Positions 1 through 11,099 of a DNA stretch of 64,000 nucleotides are shown in pieces; the first letter of the stretch is position 1, and every line of letters begins with the position of its first letter. A program made the translations under genes and the position numbers. The notes under the pieces are model-generated. The model was not told the DNA's origin. It searched no databases and saw nothing but the letters and a program-made list of their open reading frames with translations. Location: positions 6,744,963 through 6,808,962 of the forward strand of contig JAQFVV010006208.1 of assembly GCA_028023455.1 (NCBI GenBank), given 5' to 3'. This DNA is from Epiperipatus broadwayi (taxonomy: Eukaryota; Onychophora; Udeonychophora; Euonychophora; Peripatidae).

Positions 1-159
1 TTCAAGCCCTATATATTCCTAAATATCATATTTTACAGTTTGAATTCGTTGATGTAAATCACAATATATTTTTAGCAAACATGTATTCACAGCACTCATC
101 TTTTAATAAATGCTCAAATGATTATTATTCATTTTTATTAATATATAATATTCAATTAA

Positions 160-290
160 CGTTAACGTTCTGAAGAAGATTGCTGGTGCAATCGAAACTG
201 TAAACTGCAGGAAAGGGTGGATAATAAAGCATTGTAAAAGTAATAAAGTGTTTGGTCAATTGAATATTATATGATATACATTTGGCAATG
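160..290 (+). repeat. Family D repeat copy with hammerhead-like core
   Basis: A single + strand copy of family D. The core CTGAAGA (170-176) is followed by a perfect 6-bp stem II (GATTGC/GCAATC, loop TGGT), then GAAA (194-197) and CTGTA. This fits a type I hammerhead with a one-pair stem III and A at the cleavage position. Only about 3 bp of stem I are evident (GUU/AAC), so this copy may be inactive. The 3' body ends in the motif GGCAATGCAATA, which marks this family at 7740-8105, 15735-15870, 16400-16520 and 32975-33211. Confidence 0.6.
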
Positions 291-1136
291 CAATAGGAAA
301 CAGTAGTTATTATACATTTTTATTAAGTTAGAAATTATTAGATATTGGCTTCCAATTTAATAAAGTTCAAATATGTTTTGGAATATTCTTTTTATAGATG
401 TACAAAACTATCCATTTTTTAGCTAACCATCTCTTTCTAATTTTGCACCATGATTTTGTAATATTAAAAATTAAATTAATGCAATTACATTGATTTAGGA
501 GACATTAACATTTTTTTAAATATCTACGATTATAATGTTTAAAATATAGGACTGATGTAAGACTAGAATGAAATAAAGATTATCGTGCATTATAGAGTAT
601 TATATATTTGAATTTTGTTAAATTTAAATTCTATATCTAATATTACTGAATTAATTAATAAAAATAATTACTAATCATTTACGTATTTTTGAAATAAATT
701 GTATAGAGAGTTTTGTCTCGTGTAAAAAAATAATATATTGCTTTTCCAAATGTTCTTCTTGTAGATGATAATGATTAAGAAACGATTTTAAAATTTAATT
801 CCTTAGAGAAATAACATTCTATTTGTTTATTCTGTTATATTTGCAAATTTACTGTTGAGCATTATACTTGTTCAAACAAATGAATTAAGACATCAGGGAG
901 AAACCAAATGATTTCCAAGGTGCTTTTCTGCTAAACCAATATTAAATCTATAGTTAAAACTTTGGAAGTCTATAATGTTCATAAATGGAGAAAAGCTATA
1001 GAACTAAATCAATAAAAAAATCTGCAAAAACAGTAGTAAATTTAATAGAAATCTTAATAGTGCTTTTAAAGTAAAAGTAAGAGAGGGTTTCAACTAAGCA
1101 GCATGTGAAATTTTGTTAACTGATTTGGATGATAAA

Positions 1137-1500
1137 GGCTCAAAAAAAAAAAAACTAATAAGAACAAAAAAACACAAGACATAAGATGGGCTAAAAACAA
1201 ATTGTTCACAAAACAAAACTAACAAAAACATACAAGCATAAGATGGACTAAAAACAAATTGCTCAAAGAAACAAAACTAACAAAAACACCCAAGGCGTAA
1301 GATGGACTAAAAACAAATTGTTCAAAAATCAAAACTAACACAAATAAAAACTTACAAGACATAACATGGACTAAAACCAAATTTCTCATAGAACAAAATT
1401 AACAAAAACACACGACATATTATGGTCTAAAAGTAAATTGCTCAAAAAAACAAAACTAACAAAAATACACAATACATAAGATGGACTAAAAACAAATTAT
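1137..1500. repeat. Minisatellite, about 58-bp unit, six copies
   Basis: Six imperfect tandem units carry the marker ATAAGATGG(A/G)CTAAAAACAAATTG near 1181, 1238, 1297, 1361, 1417 and 1476, so spacing is 56-64 bp. The units are almost free of G and C outside the marker. A remnant of the same unit sits at 4189-4209, between the 92-bp array and its inverted copy, so the two repeats may share history. Confidence 0.85.
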
Positions 1501-1987
1501 CAGTAAATATAATATTGTGAAAAGAAATATTAACAACATGATATTAATGATGAAACATTCTTCGGGAAATAATCATAAAGTTTTATTTTTAGTATTAAGC
1601 ACAATTCTTAATTAATAATAAAATAAGTTGCTATACTCTGCACTACCTAAAATTTAAATCTCAATATGATGAACTGTCGTAGTTACTGTTAGAAAGGAAA
1701 TATAAGTCTAATAAGAAAATGTTTAGGTTTCCGATAATAATATTTAATTTAAAAATACATCAGACTGATATAGTTTTGATGAATTTTGACAATTAGATGG
1801 TTGTTCAGAAAAAAAATATCACTAAAGGTCAAACTTCAAAGGTCTTTGAAATTTTAAAAAGGCATATATACTTGTCTGACTGAGGAAACAAATGAGATGA
1901 TAATTTATGCTCTACTATCTAGGAAGTGTGAAGAATTAGAAAGACTAAGTAAGTTATAGTGTTTTCCTGAAGGTTTGTGATTATGGT

Positions 1988-2525
1988 GTTCTAGTTGTAT
2001 TTTTATATTGGCCTATTTCCATCATCTAATATGTGTATTGAATGTCTTCAGAAAAATTTAACTTTATTTAAATATTGCAAATACATTCAACTGTTAGTAA
2101 TAGCACATCAAACAGGTTAGTATTTGCACAACGTTTCGAGAGGTATTATTCTCCCCTCTTCTTCAGGTATTGCTGGCCTGACCAGTGACAGTACTAGCAT
2201 GGGATTTGAACCTGGGTTCTTAGATTCTTGAGTATTGAATTTTAAGGTAATGCTCTAGCCAACTGAGCCATCCTGCCAATACTCAAGAATCTAAGGACCC
2301 AGGTTCGAATCCCATGCTAGTACTATCACTAGTCTGGCCAGCAACACGTGAAGAAGAAGGGAGAATAATACCTCTCGAAATGTTGTGCATATACTAATCT
2401 GTTTGATGTGCTATTGCTAACAGTTGAATGCATTTGGAATATTTAAATAAAGTTAAATTTTTCTAAAGACATTCAATACACATATTAGATGATGGAAATA
2501 GTACAATATAAAAATACAACTATAA
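1988..2525. repeat. Family E palindrome: two inverted tRNA-like/hammerhead elements
   Basis: Two inverted copies meet near 2280. The minus copy has a tRNA-like head (2197-2280 complement) with an A-box-like GGCTCAGTTGGCTAGAGC and a B-box-like GGTTCAAATCC. A hammerhead-like block follows (complement of about 2115-2180), then a tail rich in TTTAAATAAAG. The plus copy (2281-2525) begins inside the tRNA-like part, with B box GGTTCGAATCC at 2302-2312. Its core reads GTGAAGA instead of CTGAAGA, so that copy is degraded. A fuller version lies at 60965-61735. Confidence 0.8.
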
Positions 2526-2884
2526 GTAAGTTATATAATATCATAATGTTCAAGATGTAGAAACTTTTCTGCAAAAAAATTTCATAACATAAGATCATTA
2601 TTCAAAAATGCAATAGAATGAAATACTTGAATAACTTATAATATTATTGAATAAGAAATGTATATGTATATTAAGTATTAAAAGATGTGGTTTTTTTACT
2701 AGATATATAATTTTTTTACTAAATATATAATGCCCATCATCTTTAAATAATAACATTTTTTTTTATGAAACTGATATGCAATTCAGCTGACCTTACTGAT
2801 ATACAACCATGAGAAAATGACTAGTATGCTTATGCAAAGTCTTATTAACTTAAATCAACTGATCATATTATTTACAACTTTCTT

Positions 2885-3070
2885 AAACACTTTATCAATA
2901 CTCTTTATTTATATCAAAACTAACAGTTTCGACTGTCCTGCAGTCATCATCAGAGCTCTTTATAATCCTATTTCTTAAACATTTTATCAAAACTCTTTAT
3001 TTATATCAAAACTAACAGTTTCGACTGTCCTGCAGTCATTATCAGAGCTCTTTATAATCCTATTTCTTAA
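2885..3070 (-). repeat. 92-bp tandem hammerhead array, left part (two monomers)
   Basis: Two 92-bp monomers begin at 2885 and 2977. On the minus strand each encodes CUGAUGA, a 5-bp stem II (GACUG/CAGUC, loop CAGGA), GAAA, a one-pair stem III with a CUG loop, and U at the cleavage site. Stem I pairs AGAGCU with AGUUUU (GU pairs included), then UUAUA with UAUAA past a small internal loop. The second monomer has CATTATC in place of CATCATC on the + strand, giving CUGAUAA and a damaged core. The array continues at 3815 after a TTAA-flanked insertion. Confidence 0.9.
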
Positions 3071-3814
3071 CTCTTTCCCCGCCTCTTATGAGGCTCCTCG
3101 TCGACATCTGACATCACTCTAACTCAGCCAGTTTTTATACGAAAATATTCGTTAAACACGTATTGAATTCGTTTTTAAAAGTTCTGTAAGATGGTGCCAT
3201 CTTCCGATTTATTTTACAAGTAAAAAATAAAAAAAAACGCATTTAAACCTAAACAAAGAAGGAACATTATTTGTGATTGGTTCTTAGCATGCTCTCAGCT
3301 GAAAAAGACATTCTGATTGGCTGGAAAGAACAAAGAAACTGCCTGATCAAAGAAAATAAAGAAAAACGCTGAGATTTTCATTTTGAATACAATTTAAATT
3401 ATTATAAAAGAATATTTTGAGAAATTAAAATTATTTTCAGAGAGAATAATAAAAAAACAAAATTATTTTCGAAAAATATTGAAGATTTAAGTAAAAATAT
3501 TGAGGATGTAGTAAAAAGAAATATTTACTTTTCTATAACGTAAAAGTCGATCTTTTTGTTTATATTATAGCTTTTATGTTGCCGATATTGAATATTTTAG
3601 AATAAATAAATAGCAATTTATTTTTGAAAGAACTTTCGTTCTCTTCATAACCTGAAAAATTAATAATATACTTTTTATAAACGTATCGAGTTGAATTTAA
3701 TATTATAGGCGAATATGTTTTAACAATAGGCTTTGTCTTCAGTTTGTGAGTTGGCCAATTAAAAGATTTGATTTTTATCTGATACAACCAATAATAAAAT
3801 TAGCGGTTAAAAGG
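3071..3814. mobile_element. piggyBac-like nonautonomous element with TTAA duplication
   Basis: The 744-bp segment is bounded by TTAA on both sides (3067-3070 and 3815-3818). Its ends are CTCTTTCCCCGCC and the complement CCTTTTAACCGCT, which resemble piggyBac termini (CCYTTT then CYGC). Removing the element and one TTAA restores the 92-bp monomer exactly, in phase. A small hairpin (GAGGC either side of the centre) lies near the left end. No transposase is recognisable; a 75-codon minus-strand frame at 3560-3787 matches nothing I know. Confidence 0.8.
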
Positions 3815-4184
3815 TTAAACATTTTATCAAAACTCTTTATTTATATCAAAACTAACAGTTTCGACTGTCCTGCAGTCATCATCAGAACTTTTTATAATCC
3901 TATTTCTTAAACATTTTATCAAAACTCTTTATTTATATCAAAACTAACAGTTTCGACTGTCCTGCAGTCATCATCAGAGCTCTTTATAATCCTATTTCTT
4001 AAACATTTTATCAAAACTCTTTATTTATATCAAAACTAACAGTTTCGACTGTCCTGCAGTCATCATCAGAGCTCTTTATAATCCTATTTCTTAAACATTT
4101 TATCAAAACTCTTTATTTATATCAAAACTAACAGTTTCGACTGTCCTGCAGTCATCATCAGAGCTCTTTAAAATCCTATTGCTT
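3815..4184 (-). repeat. 92-bp tandem hammerhead array, right part (four monomers)
   Basis: Monomers begin at 3817, 3909, 4001 and 4093 with exact 92-bp spacing and almost no divergence. Each carries the minus-strand hammerhead motif at monomer offset about 25-80 (for example 3933-3988). The first monomer reads AGAACTTTT where others read AGAGCTCTT, which weakens stem I. The last has two substitutions near its end. With 2885-3070 this makes six contiguous monomers before the piggyBac-like insertion. The near identity suggests recent amplification. Confidence 0.92.
3933..3988 (-). ncRNA. Hammerhead ribozyme motif, type I (family C, representative monomer)
   Basis: On the minus strand the order is stem I strand (UUAUA, A, AGAGCU), CUGAUGA, U, stem II GACUG-CAGGA-CAGUC, GAAA, triloop CUG closed by A15.1-U16.1, U17, then the second stem I strand (AGUUUU, GA, UAUAA). 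All conserved core positions of a type I hammerhead are present. Stem III is minimal, as in PLE-associated and retrozyme hammerheads, which often work best as dimers. A tandem array supplies dimers directly. Activity is not shown by sequence alone. Confidence 0.65.
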
Positions 4185-4210
4185 AAAACATACAAGACAT
4201 AAGATGGGAT

Positions 4211-4300
4211 TGTAAAGAGCTCTGATGATGACTGCAGGTCAGTCGAAATTGTTAGTTTTGATATAAATAAAGAGTATTGATAAAGTGTTTAAGAAAGTTG
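4211..4300 (+). repeat. Inverted family C copy
   Basis: One inverted copy of the 92-bp unit follows the array, separated by a piece of the 58-bp minisatellite. It has CTGATGA and a stem II with one extra T (GCAGGTCAGTC), and GAAA followed by TTG. It diverges more than the array monomers and extends into a tail (AAGTGTTTAAGAAAG) also found beside the family C palindrome at 19735-19895. Confidence 0.75.
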
Positions 4301-4803
4301 TAAATGGTATATGTCAAAGTAGATATCAATGCATAGGAAAAGGAAGAAGAAGAAGAAAATTAAATCAACTGGACATTCATTATATAGAGTAATACTTGAT
4401 AATACAACTATTATATTAAAGAAGAGGTCAAAATACTTTCTTTGCATGTAGATCATATATTTAACAGACAAGTGCAAAATTGTTTACGGACTGGTAATCT
4501 GAACTGGGTTATAAAATTAAGAAGTATTTGATTGTCACATTCAAAAGCAAAATGAACTAAAATATAGAAATGATATTAATGAATTGTGTGGTAGAGATGA
4601 AATTGTAGGTGTCCCAAAATGCAACTTGATAGATTAGCATGAGTTTATCATGTATTAACTCCATAAATTGATGATTTGCATAACAATTGAGAACATTTAT
4701 GTTTCATTTTGTTTAGTTTTTGTACATATCTAGATCCCCCCCCTCCCACTTTTTTGAACCTCATATTCCAAAGGAAAAAATCTAATTAAAGATTTTATAC
4801 AAG

Positions 4804-4873
4804 TCACATGATCACTACTTTTCTGGCTTGCACTGAGTGGCATTACTGTATGGAGAGTTTTGCCTGTTTATAC
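4804..4873 (+). repeat. Family A terminal fragment
   Basis: This is the right end of the family A element only: TGGCTTGCACTGAGTGGC, then TATGGAGAGTTTTGCCTG. It lacks the hammerhead part. The motif ATGGAGAGTTTTGCCTGTTT closes every complete family A copy. Confidence 0.75.
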
Positions 4874-5439
4874 AAGTGTAATTGATTTTTTTTGTTGATT
4901 CTATTATTAAATAAAATATAAAAATTGAGATTATGTTAACACTAAAATGTTTGCAATCATCTCAGACTTCTACCAGAAGATATCAAAATCTGTGATCTTT
5001 AACAAATTTTCTTAATGAACTTATCCTTAAATCAAAAATTTTATTGTGAATCAAGTCACTAGCGTTTATTAGTTAAAGAGTTTTTATTTCTAGTGAAATC
5101 CATCTTGTATTTTTTTTTTCCAAATATAAATTGCTGTTTAAAATAATTATTGTTAGAAACCAAACTACTTTTTGTGTGATTATTTTCTATATAGTAATTA
5201 CATTTTCTGGTTCACGTTAAAGATTTTTACTTAAATATTATTTAATTAATTTTATGAATGATTATTGATTTTCTTCAGTTTGGTCATTCATCTTTTTACT
5301 GTCAGTTATTTTTAACAGGTTGTTTTATAACCTATCTTAAGCCAAATTAATGTGTCGATCAATAGTCTCTCGCTACTAGAAGGATTTAAACAGTATAACG
5401 GAAGCTACTTATTCATATCATTGCAAGCTTGATTAAAGC

Positions 5440-5910
5440 AGTCTACCATTAGTATGGATATTGTTTATTCAAAATGCAAGCATTCCAAATACCAACAAAC
5501 AAAACAATAAATAATAATAATAGCAAAACGTTATTGCTACACACACAACACAATATGTATATATAGTTCATGTTGGTTCACTTCCCATGATAGTTATTGC
5601 TATATACACACACAACACAATATATATATAGTTCACTTTTGGTTCACTTCACCCCAATGCACTTCATGACTAGCTGCTTATTAGACAGTTTCCTACAGCC
5701 TCGATTTTTCCAAAACTCTTGGACTCTGTTCAGCTGCCGCACGTGAACACATTTTCGCTCTAGAGCACCGCATACTTACTTAAGCTTCTTTCAACTATAC
5801 ACTTCCATCTCTCTGCCACCATCCACTTGGTAATCCACTGGAAATAGAACAACACTTTGTTGCTCAAACTATTTATAATCGCCTTTTGGCTTTCGGCAGT
5901 CTAGTTAATT
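5440..5910. repeat. Family L dispersed repeat, copy 1 (class unknown)
   Basis: About 470 bp with more GC than its surroundings. Similar sequences occur at 30775-31235 and 52970-53520. All three share a start with clustered AATAAATAA, a middle with TTCACTT and AATGCAC, and an end with CTTAAGYTTCTTTCA then AAATCCACTGGAA. No coding potential was seen. An internal tandem duplication of about 80 bp covers 5531-5650. It could be a solo LTR or the end of a larger element, but no terminal TG..CA boundaries or duplications were found. Confidence 0.65.
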
Positions 5911-7735
5911 ATTATGTACCCAAACTAGCACATGCGAATTGATAAAATAAGACACTCAAAAGCACAGTACAGTTAAATTATTTTAATAAAAGTTTAAAAC
6001 AAGCTACAGTAAGCAATTATCTACAAGTAGTTATTGTACACAGATTATTATAAATAAATACATAAGTAGTTTTACCATACGTTGAATTATGCCCTAAAAT
6101 GTATTGACAAATAATAATATAGACCGAGTTGGCCTTTATGTTTGCCTAGATTCCTCTTTTACACCTTCAGTGGTGATTAACCGAGTATGAAGGCCAGTCC
6201 AGATCTTCAGTCGCCTGAGTTTACATGGTGGGCCTTTTTATATGCAGTTCGCCTTCCAGACTGTGAGCATTCGAATCCAGTGGACATCCTCCTCTATTGG
6301 CTATTTATCTCATTGGACATTTGTTATCTATCCCTCTGCTTATTGGTCTGTGGTAATACATGCTTAATCCGATTTGAATCAGCTCAGGATCTGGGCAAGT
6401 CTCCATAACTTTATGTGGACGTATTTTTTCACACAGCACACACCCAAATAATAATGTAATTCTTTGTTGGTAAAAATTACTTGTGATTATTGAATAGAAT
6501 GAGTTTTTAAACTAGTGATTATATTTTCAATTTGCCCCATAATGAAGAAATGTTATATTAGTTATTTTGAAGGAAAAACTGTTTAGTTATTATTATTTAT
6601 AATGACATGCTTTCTTCTATCATGACATACAAGGTGAAATTATCAAATAACTTTTAAATATTAGAAACTTTACAAAATGCCTCTTAACGATACTGAATAT
6701 TACTGATAGATAATTTAAAACTGAAAATGGATTATTTTTTCAAGAAAACTACTAATGAATACTGTGGAAAAAGTCTGATAAAAATAATTAATTAGAATAT
6801 TTAGATAGAGCTTTCTAAGCTTTGGAAAAGTTTATTTATTTTTTGATAAATTGTATTAAAAACATATTTGTATATATATATAATCTGTGTATGATGGTAA
6901 TATAATAATAAAAAGAGTATAAATTTATTTGTTTGCATTAATAGATGGTAAAACTATTAAAGAGATTATATATTCGGTGAAAAAAATTAAAAACACTTTT
7001 TCATAATAGTTCGTACAACAAACAAATTTTCTAGTATATATTGAATACAACCTATTTAAAAATGTCAGTTTGCATAATCAATGCAAAATTCATCTTTCAA
7101 TTTTTTATTTTTTTTTGTTCTGTAATGAGAATGGCATATTCATTTATAAGAAATTGCTAATAATGATATTATACTATTTGTTAACATATTTATATATACA
7201 CACACTATGATTTAAAAAAAATATAATAGTCTTTAAATAGTCATTGCAGGACATTAATTAATGTGAATGGATTACTCAAAGACTTGTTAATTGTTGGTTG
7301 AAAGGAAGTTGACATAGAGTTGAAGGTAAGTTTACACAATCGTATTTATGTAAGGTGAAAAGTTTAAACAAGCGTAACTATCACATTTAATGGCAAAAGC
7401 CTCCACTGTATCTTTCTCCCAATTTTGACCAATAGTTAGATACATAGCTATGAGTTGGATACATTGAAAAAATTTCTAACCATATTCAAATTCAAACCCT
7501 AGCTTGTGGGCTTTATAGTTTTATGTCCTCACCATATTACATGGAAATTTTAATTACTAAAATAATACTTTGTTACAATAGTTGAAGCTTGCAGTTTCAC
7601 TTAAAAATCTTGCTTTTATTTTGATATTAATAGTAAATTGACACATGAATCAGATATTGGATAGAAGGGGTATGGATTACTATAGAGAATCTACTCAGAA
7701 AAGATAAGTTTGAATTAATTTATCATAAAATAAAA

Positions 7736-8116
7736 TTGTTTGAGAAAATATAATATCAATATCATTTAAATTCTTTATTACTTTTACAATGCTTCATATA
7801 ATTACAACCCACTATTGATGGTTTTGATTACTCCAGCAATCTTCTTCAGAACTTCTACTTATATTTTCATATCTTAACTACTAACTATTCAACTTCATAC
7901 ATTTTTCTGTTATATAACTTTAAAAAGTTGAATAGTTAGCAATTAAGATTGAAAATATAAGTAGAATTTCTGATGATGATTGCTGGAGCAACCGAAACTG
8001 TCAATAGTGAGTTGTAATTGTATGAAAAATTATAAAGGTACTGAAGAGTATAAATGATATTAGTATTATATGAATTTGGCAGTGCAATACGAAAAATAAA
8101 GTTGTTTGAGAAAATA
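7736..8116. repeat. Family D palindrome with 15-bp target duplication
   Basis: A head-to-head pair of family D copies occupies 7751-8101. Each end is flanked by the same 15 bp, TTGTTTGAGAAAATA (7736-7750 and 8102-8116). The minus copy has TCTGAAGA, a stem II of GATTGC/GTAATC, and AAAACCATC in place of GAAACTGTC. The plus copy has CTGATGA (7970-7976), stem II GATTGC/GCAACC, GAAA, CTGTC. A single duplication around the whole palindrome says it was inserted as one unit. Confidence 0.85.
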
Positions 8117-8389
8117 GTCATAAGAATGAAATGATGATTGATTCTCAAAGGAAAATTTATTAATAAAGAAAATAGTTGCTTTGAACAAATGGGGAGACTT
8201 GATCAGTATTTTATATGATTGGAAAAAGAAAATTAAGAAGATAAAGTTGGAAGAAGTTATGCAATAATGAAATATATAGTTTTAAAAGTATGAACTGATA
8301 TAGAATCTTATAATACATAAGGAATTGATAAGATTCCAATTGAATTATTGAAGACTGTGAAAGAAAAGTTTATAAGTAATGATTGCAAG

Positions 8390-8570
8390 GAAATCAAGTC
8401 ATGTATCATGTGACTTAATTTAATAAGTTTGTATTACAAATGTTATATAATGAATGTGCCAATAGCTCTTAACATGCTTTTCAGAATATCCCTATCCTCG
8501 GCTAGAGCTGAAAAGCTTGTTAAGAGCTATTGCCACGCTCATTATATAATATAAAAAATGATTGATATTT
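8390..8570. repeat. Family B foldback, hammerhead centre deleted
   Basis: Left arm begins AAATCAAGTCATGTATCATG, runs through AATTTAATAAG and TTATATAATG, then TAACATGCTTTTCAG. The right arm repeats the last part inverted (AAAAGCTTGTTAAGAGCTATT, ending ATTATATAAT). Other family B copies (19075-19230, 26525-26830, 56096-56352) have a hammerhead motif between the arms. Here it is reduced to CCTCGGCTAGAG. Confidence 0.75.
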
Positions 8571-8674
8571 ATAATGTAATTTATAATTCAGGAACCTGTT
8601 ACTTTTTTTAAATAGTTTTGAAAAAATATTTAATTCAGTACAATGTGAGAATTTTAAAATAATTTCTTAAATAA

Positions 8675-9085
8675 GGCAAAACTCTTCATACAGTAGTGCC
8701 ACCCTGTGCCAAACAGAGTAATCAATGGATGCCAGAAGGCTTGTGCATAAAATCCCTATCTAGTGCCTACTCATCCAATATCCCCAGACAAGTTTCTGGC
8801 TTGTGGTCTTCGTCAGTGAGGAGCCTTGGATCTGAGAGCACTGCGCCTAGATCTTAGGATGTAATGCAACCCTCCAGCAGCTACCTTTTATCTCTACTTA
8901 ACTACAAAACTATGAGAATGAAATTGAAAACACAATATTATTTTCAATATAAGCTCAATAGCTTATATAGTCATATGGGTCTGAACTCAATTCAGCATCC
9001 ATTGATTACTCTGGTTTCACAGGATGGCACTACTATATGGAGAGTTTAGTATAAGAGATAGTGATCATGTGATAATTTCTTAAAC
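8675..9085. repeat. Family A foldback element
   Basis: Left arm (8675-8860) carries the family A terminus GGCAAAACTCT and a complete hammerhead motif on the minus strand. The right arm is short (8990-9085) and ends with TATGGAGAGTTT and GTGATCATGTGAT. The 150 bp between them are unique AT-rich DNA. Other copies are at 9543, 29041, 34560, 35965, 37835 and 45050. Confidence 0.75.
8773..8831 (-). ncRNA. Hammerhead ribozyme motif, type I (family A)
   Basis: Minus strand: stem I AUCCAA, loop GGC, UCCUCA; core CUGACGA; hairpin GACCACAAGCC; GAAA; C UUG then UC; second stem I strand UGGGGA, UA, UUGGAU. Both 6-bp stem I helices pair fully. Stem II has one mismatch (A-C) in a 3-bp helix, so it is weak. 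The conserved core and C at the cleavage position are intact. Confidence 0.6.
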
Positions 9086-9542
9086 TTTCATGGGTAAGGT
9101 GAATGTTAAATAAATTACATATTCCTATCTGAAGAACAGTTTGAATTTAGGACGGGCAATAGGATACATTTGAAGTGAAGAGAGTGATTTTCAAGAGATG
9201 TAGAATGAGAGGGAGAAGTAGTTAATATTTGCTTTATTGATTTTGAAAAGGCATTGGATAGACTAAAGTCAGCCATTTTATTGCGCGTTTGAAAGAGAAA
9301 ACTATCGATAGGAGGGAAAAACTTATTGAATAATTTGTGTAAATTATATATATTATTAAATGATATTCTTATAGAAAAATTGGTATAGGAAGAAATGTAA
9401 TGCAGAAAAGTTGTACGTAATCTTATTATAAATTATTAAATGAATATTATAGAAAGATCAAATGAGCATTGGCGATAGAAGAGTTAATTGTATCAGGTGA
9501 GTTAATGACATGAAAGTATATGCAGCCAGGGAATCTATATTA

Positions 9543-9695
9543 CACAGAAGCAAAACTCTCCATACAATAATGCCATTCAGTGCAAGCCAGAATAAAGAAT
9601 GGATGCAGGAAGACTGGTGCGTAAAATCCCTGTCTAGTGCCTACTCATTCAATATCCCCAGACTAGTTTCTAGCTTGTGGCTTAGAATGATGGTC
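9543..9695 (-). repeat. Family A partial copy
   Basis: The left arm alone, from GCAAAACTCTCCATACA to TTTCTAGCTTGTGGC, where it breaks off inside the hammerhead stem II. It has no core CUGANGA and so cannot be active. Confidence 0.75.
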
Positions 9696-10771
9696 ATATG
9701 AATATATTAATTAAATGTTTTGCAGGATTGACAAAGCTTATACAAAGTTTGAGTCTAAAATAAACATTAATAAAACTAAAACAATAAAAATAGATAGAAG
9801 AAAGAAACACTGAATAGAAGGCTGTAGAGACGATTGACACTTTTTAAATATTTGAGAAATTGGATAACTAATGATGAAAATAATAAAGAAATGATTGTGT
9901 AAGAAATAAATAAAGAAATTACAGTAAAATGTTATTCTCTGGCCTATTGAAACTGAGTTTATTCATTATAAAAAGCAGTAGCATGGTTAATTAGAAAACA
10001 TGAGAAAAAATTGGAGGTATTAAAGATGTGGATTTGCAAATGGCAAAATTGGAAAGTCGGAATTATAGAAATATTGATAAAAGTGAACAAATAATATTTT
10101 TGAGGAAATTATGAAAAGAAAGTGGAATTGCACCACATGCCTATATAGAAATGGAGAAATAGATTTATTGATGATCTTAAAGAAAAGGAGTAACTAAGAA
10201 AAGCTATGACATTTGAAAAGTAGACCAAAAAGGCAGAAGGTAATCTGGTTCAGTATGTTGGGACTTGCTTTTGACAGATTCTGCTGTCGCTGGTTATATT
10301 ATTATGAAACTGCCTTTTTTTAAAATATATTATTAGCCTATTATTTATTGTTTACAGTAACAAATACTCCTGTAATATTAATGTTTATTAAAATGAATTA
10401 CTATTTATGGATTCCACGATTTTGCCATGTTTCTTTTATAATCAAATATTAATTAATTAATGATTAGTACCTCTTACTATATCATTTATTTGTTTGTTTC
10501 TTTCTAGTACATCATTATTTGTAACTTTTTCTAAAATTATTTCTTTCCTGACATATTTCCATTTCAATCCCAATATCTGTACAACTATTTAATTTTCTAA
10601 AGGATATTTGGGTATAATAAATATCTTTATAATAATATTTGCCACCAATATCTATTAAGCATGGCAGCAGTTGAGAGATGTTTACCTGGAATAGATCCTA
10701 TGTGGACTGGTTAATTTTAAGTACATTTTTGATGGTAAAAAAGTTTATTATTTATGTTTATTTTGTTGTAG

Positions 10772-10870
10772 ATAAAAAAATGATTGTAACTTCTAAAGAA
10801 AAAGAAGTAATATATGAGACGGCCAGAAATATTATTCAGAAAACAGAGACAGAAATTACTGAAGACATAA
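10772..10870 (+). CDS. Titin/twitchin-like giant protein, linker exon 1
   Basis: A 99-nt exon between TTTTGTTGTAG and GTGAGT, phase 1 at both ends, encoding about 33 residues. The peptide starts DKKMIVTSKEKEVIYE and continues with an acidic, glutamate- and threonine-rich stretch. It contains no domain I recognise. It is clearly related to the exon at 17074-17169: both have K, then (I/V)(V/L)TSKEKEV, then (I)(Y/F)E at the same place, so the two arose by exon duplication. The upstream frame in the intron also stays open, so it could be mistaken for a longer ORF; the splice sites, phase and similarity to its sister exon define the true limits. It probably forms a flexible spacer within the sarcomeric protein. 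The gene's start is outside the window. Confidence 0.75.
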
Positions 10871-11099
10871 GTGAGTATTTATTATTTTATGTTAAAAATT
10901 GACATTTTACTTATTCAAAAGAATTTTATTTATAAATAAACTTAAGAAAACAAAAATATCAAACATTATATAGTTCTAATATAAGAATTTGAATAAATGA
11001 TAAGATATTTAAGATAGTTTGAAATTATTAGTTCAGATTAATATATCTAATAGTGAAATACAAATATAATGAAAATAAATTGGTTTTTGGTTTAAACTG

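Larger units (their letters stand above)
1..10771 (+). other. Intronic sequence upstream of the first recognised exon
   Basis: No exon of the giant muscle gene could be recognised here, so the interval is taken as intron. It holds a 58-bp minisatellite, the tRNA/HHR palindrome, the 92-bp HHR array with its piggyBac-like insertion, a dispersed repeat near 5440-5910, and family D and A foldbacks, each listed separately. Positions 300-1100, 4300-4800, 5910-7700 and 9700-10770 are plain AT-rich DNA in which I see nothing further. Confidence 0.5.

Noticed and set aside
764-793. A linker exon after CTTCTTGTAG
   Set aside because: The acceptor looks good, but the frame ATGATAATGATTAAG ends in a stop within ten codons and has no donor or similarity.
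2197-2280. A tRNA gene on the minus strand
   Set aside because: A- and B-box-like sequences are present, but the anticodon arm is lengthened and the acceptor ends do not pair. It is part of a repeated element.
2885-4184. CRISPR array
   Set aside because: The repeats are contiguous without unique spacers, and the DNA is eukaryotic.
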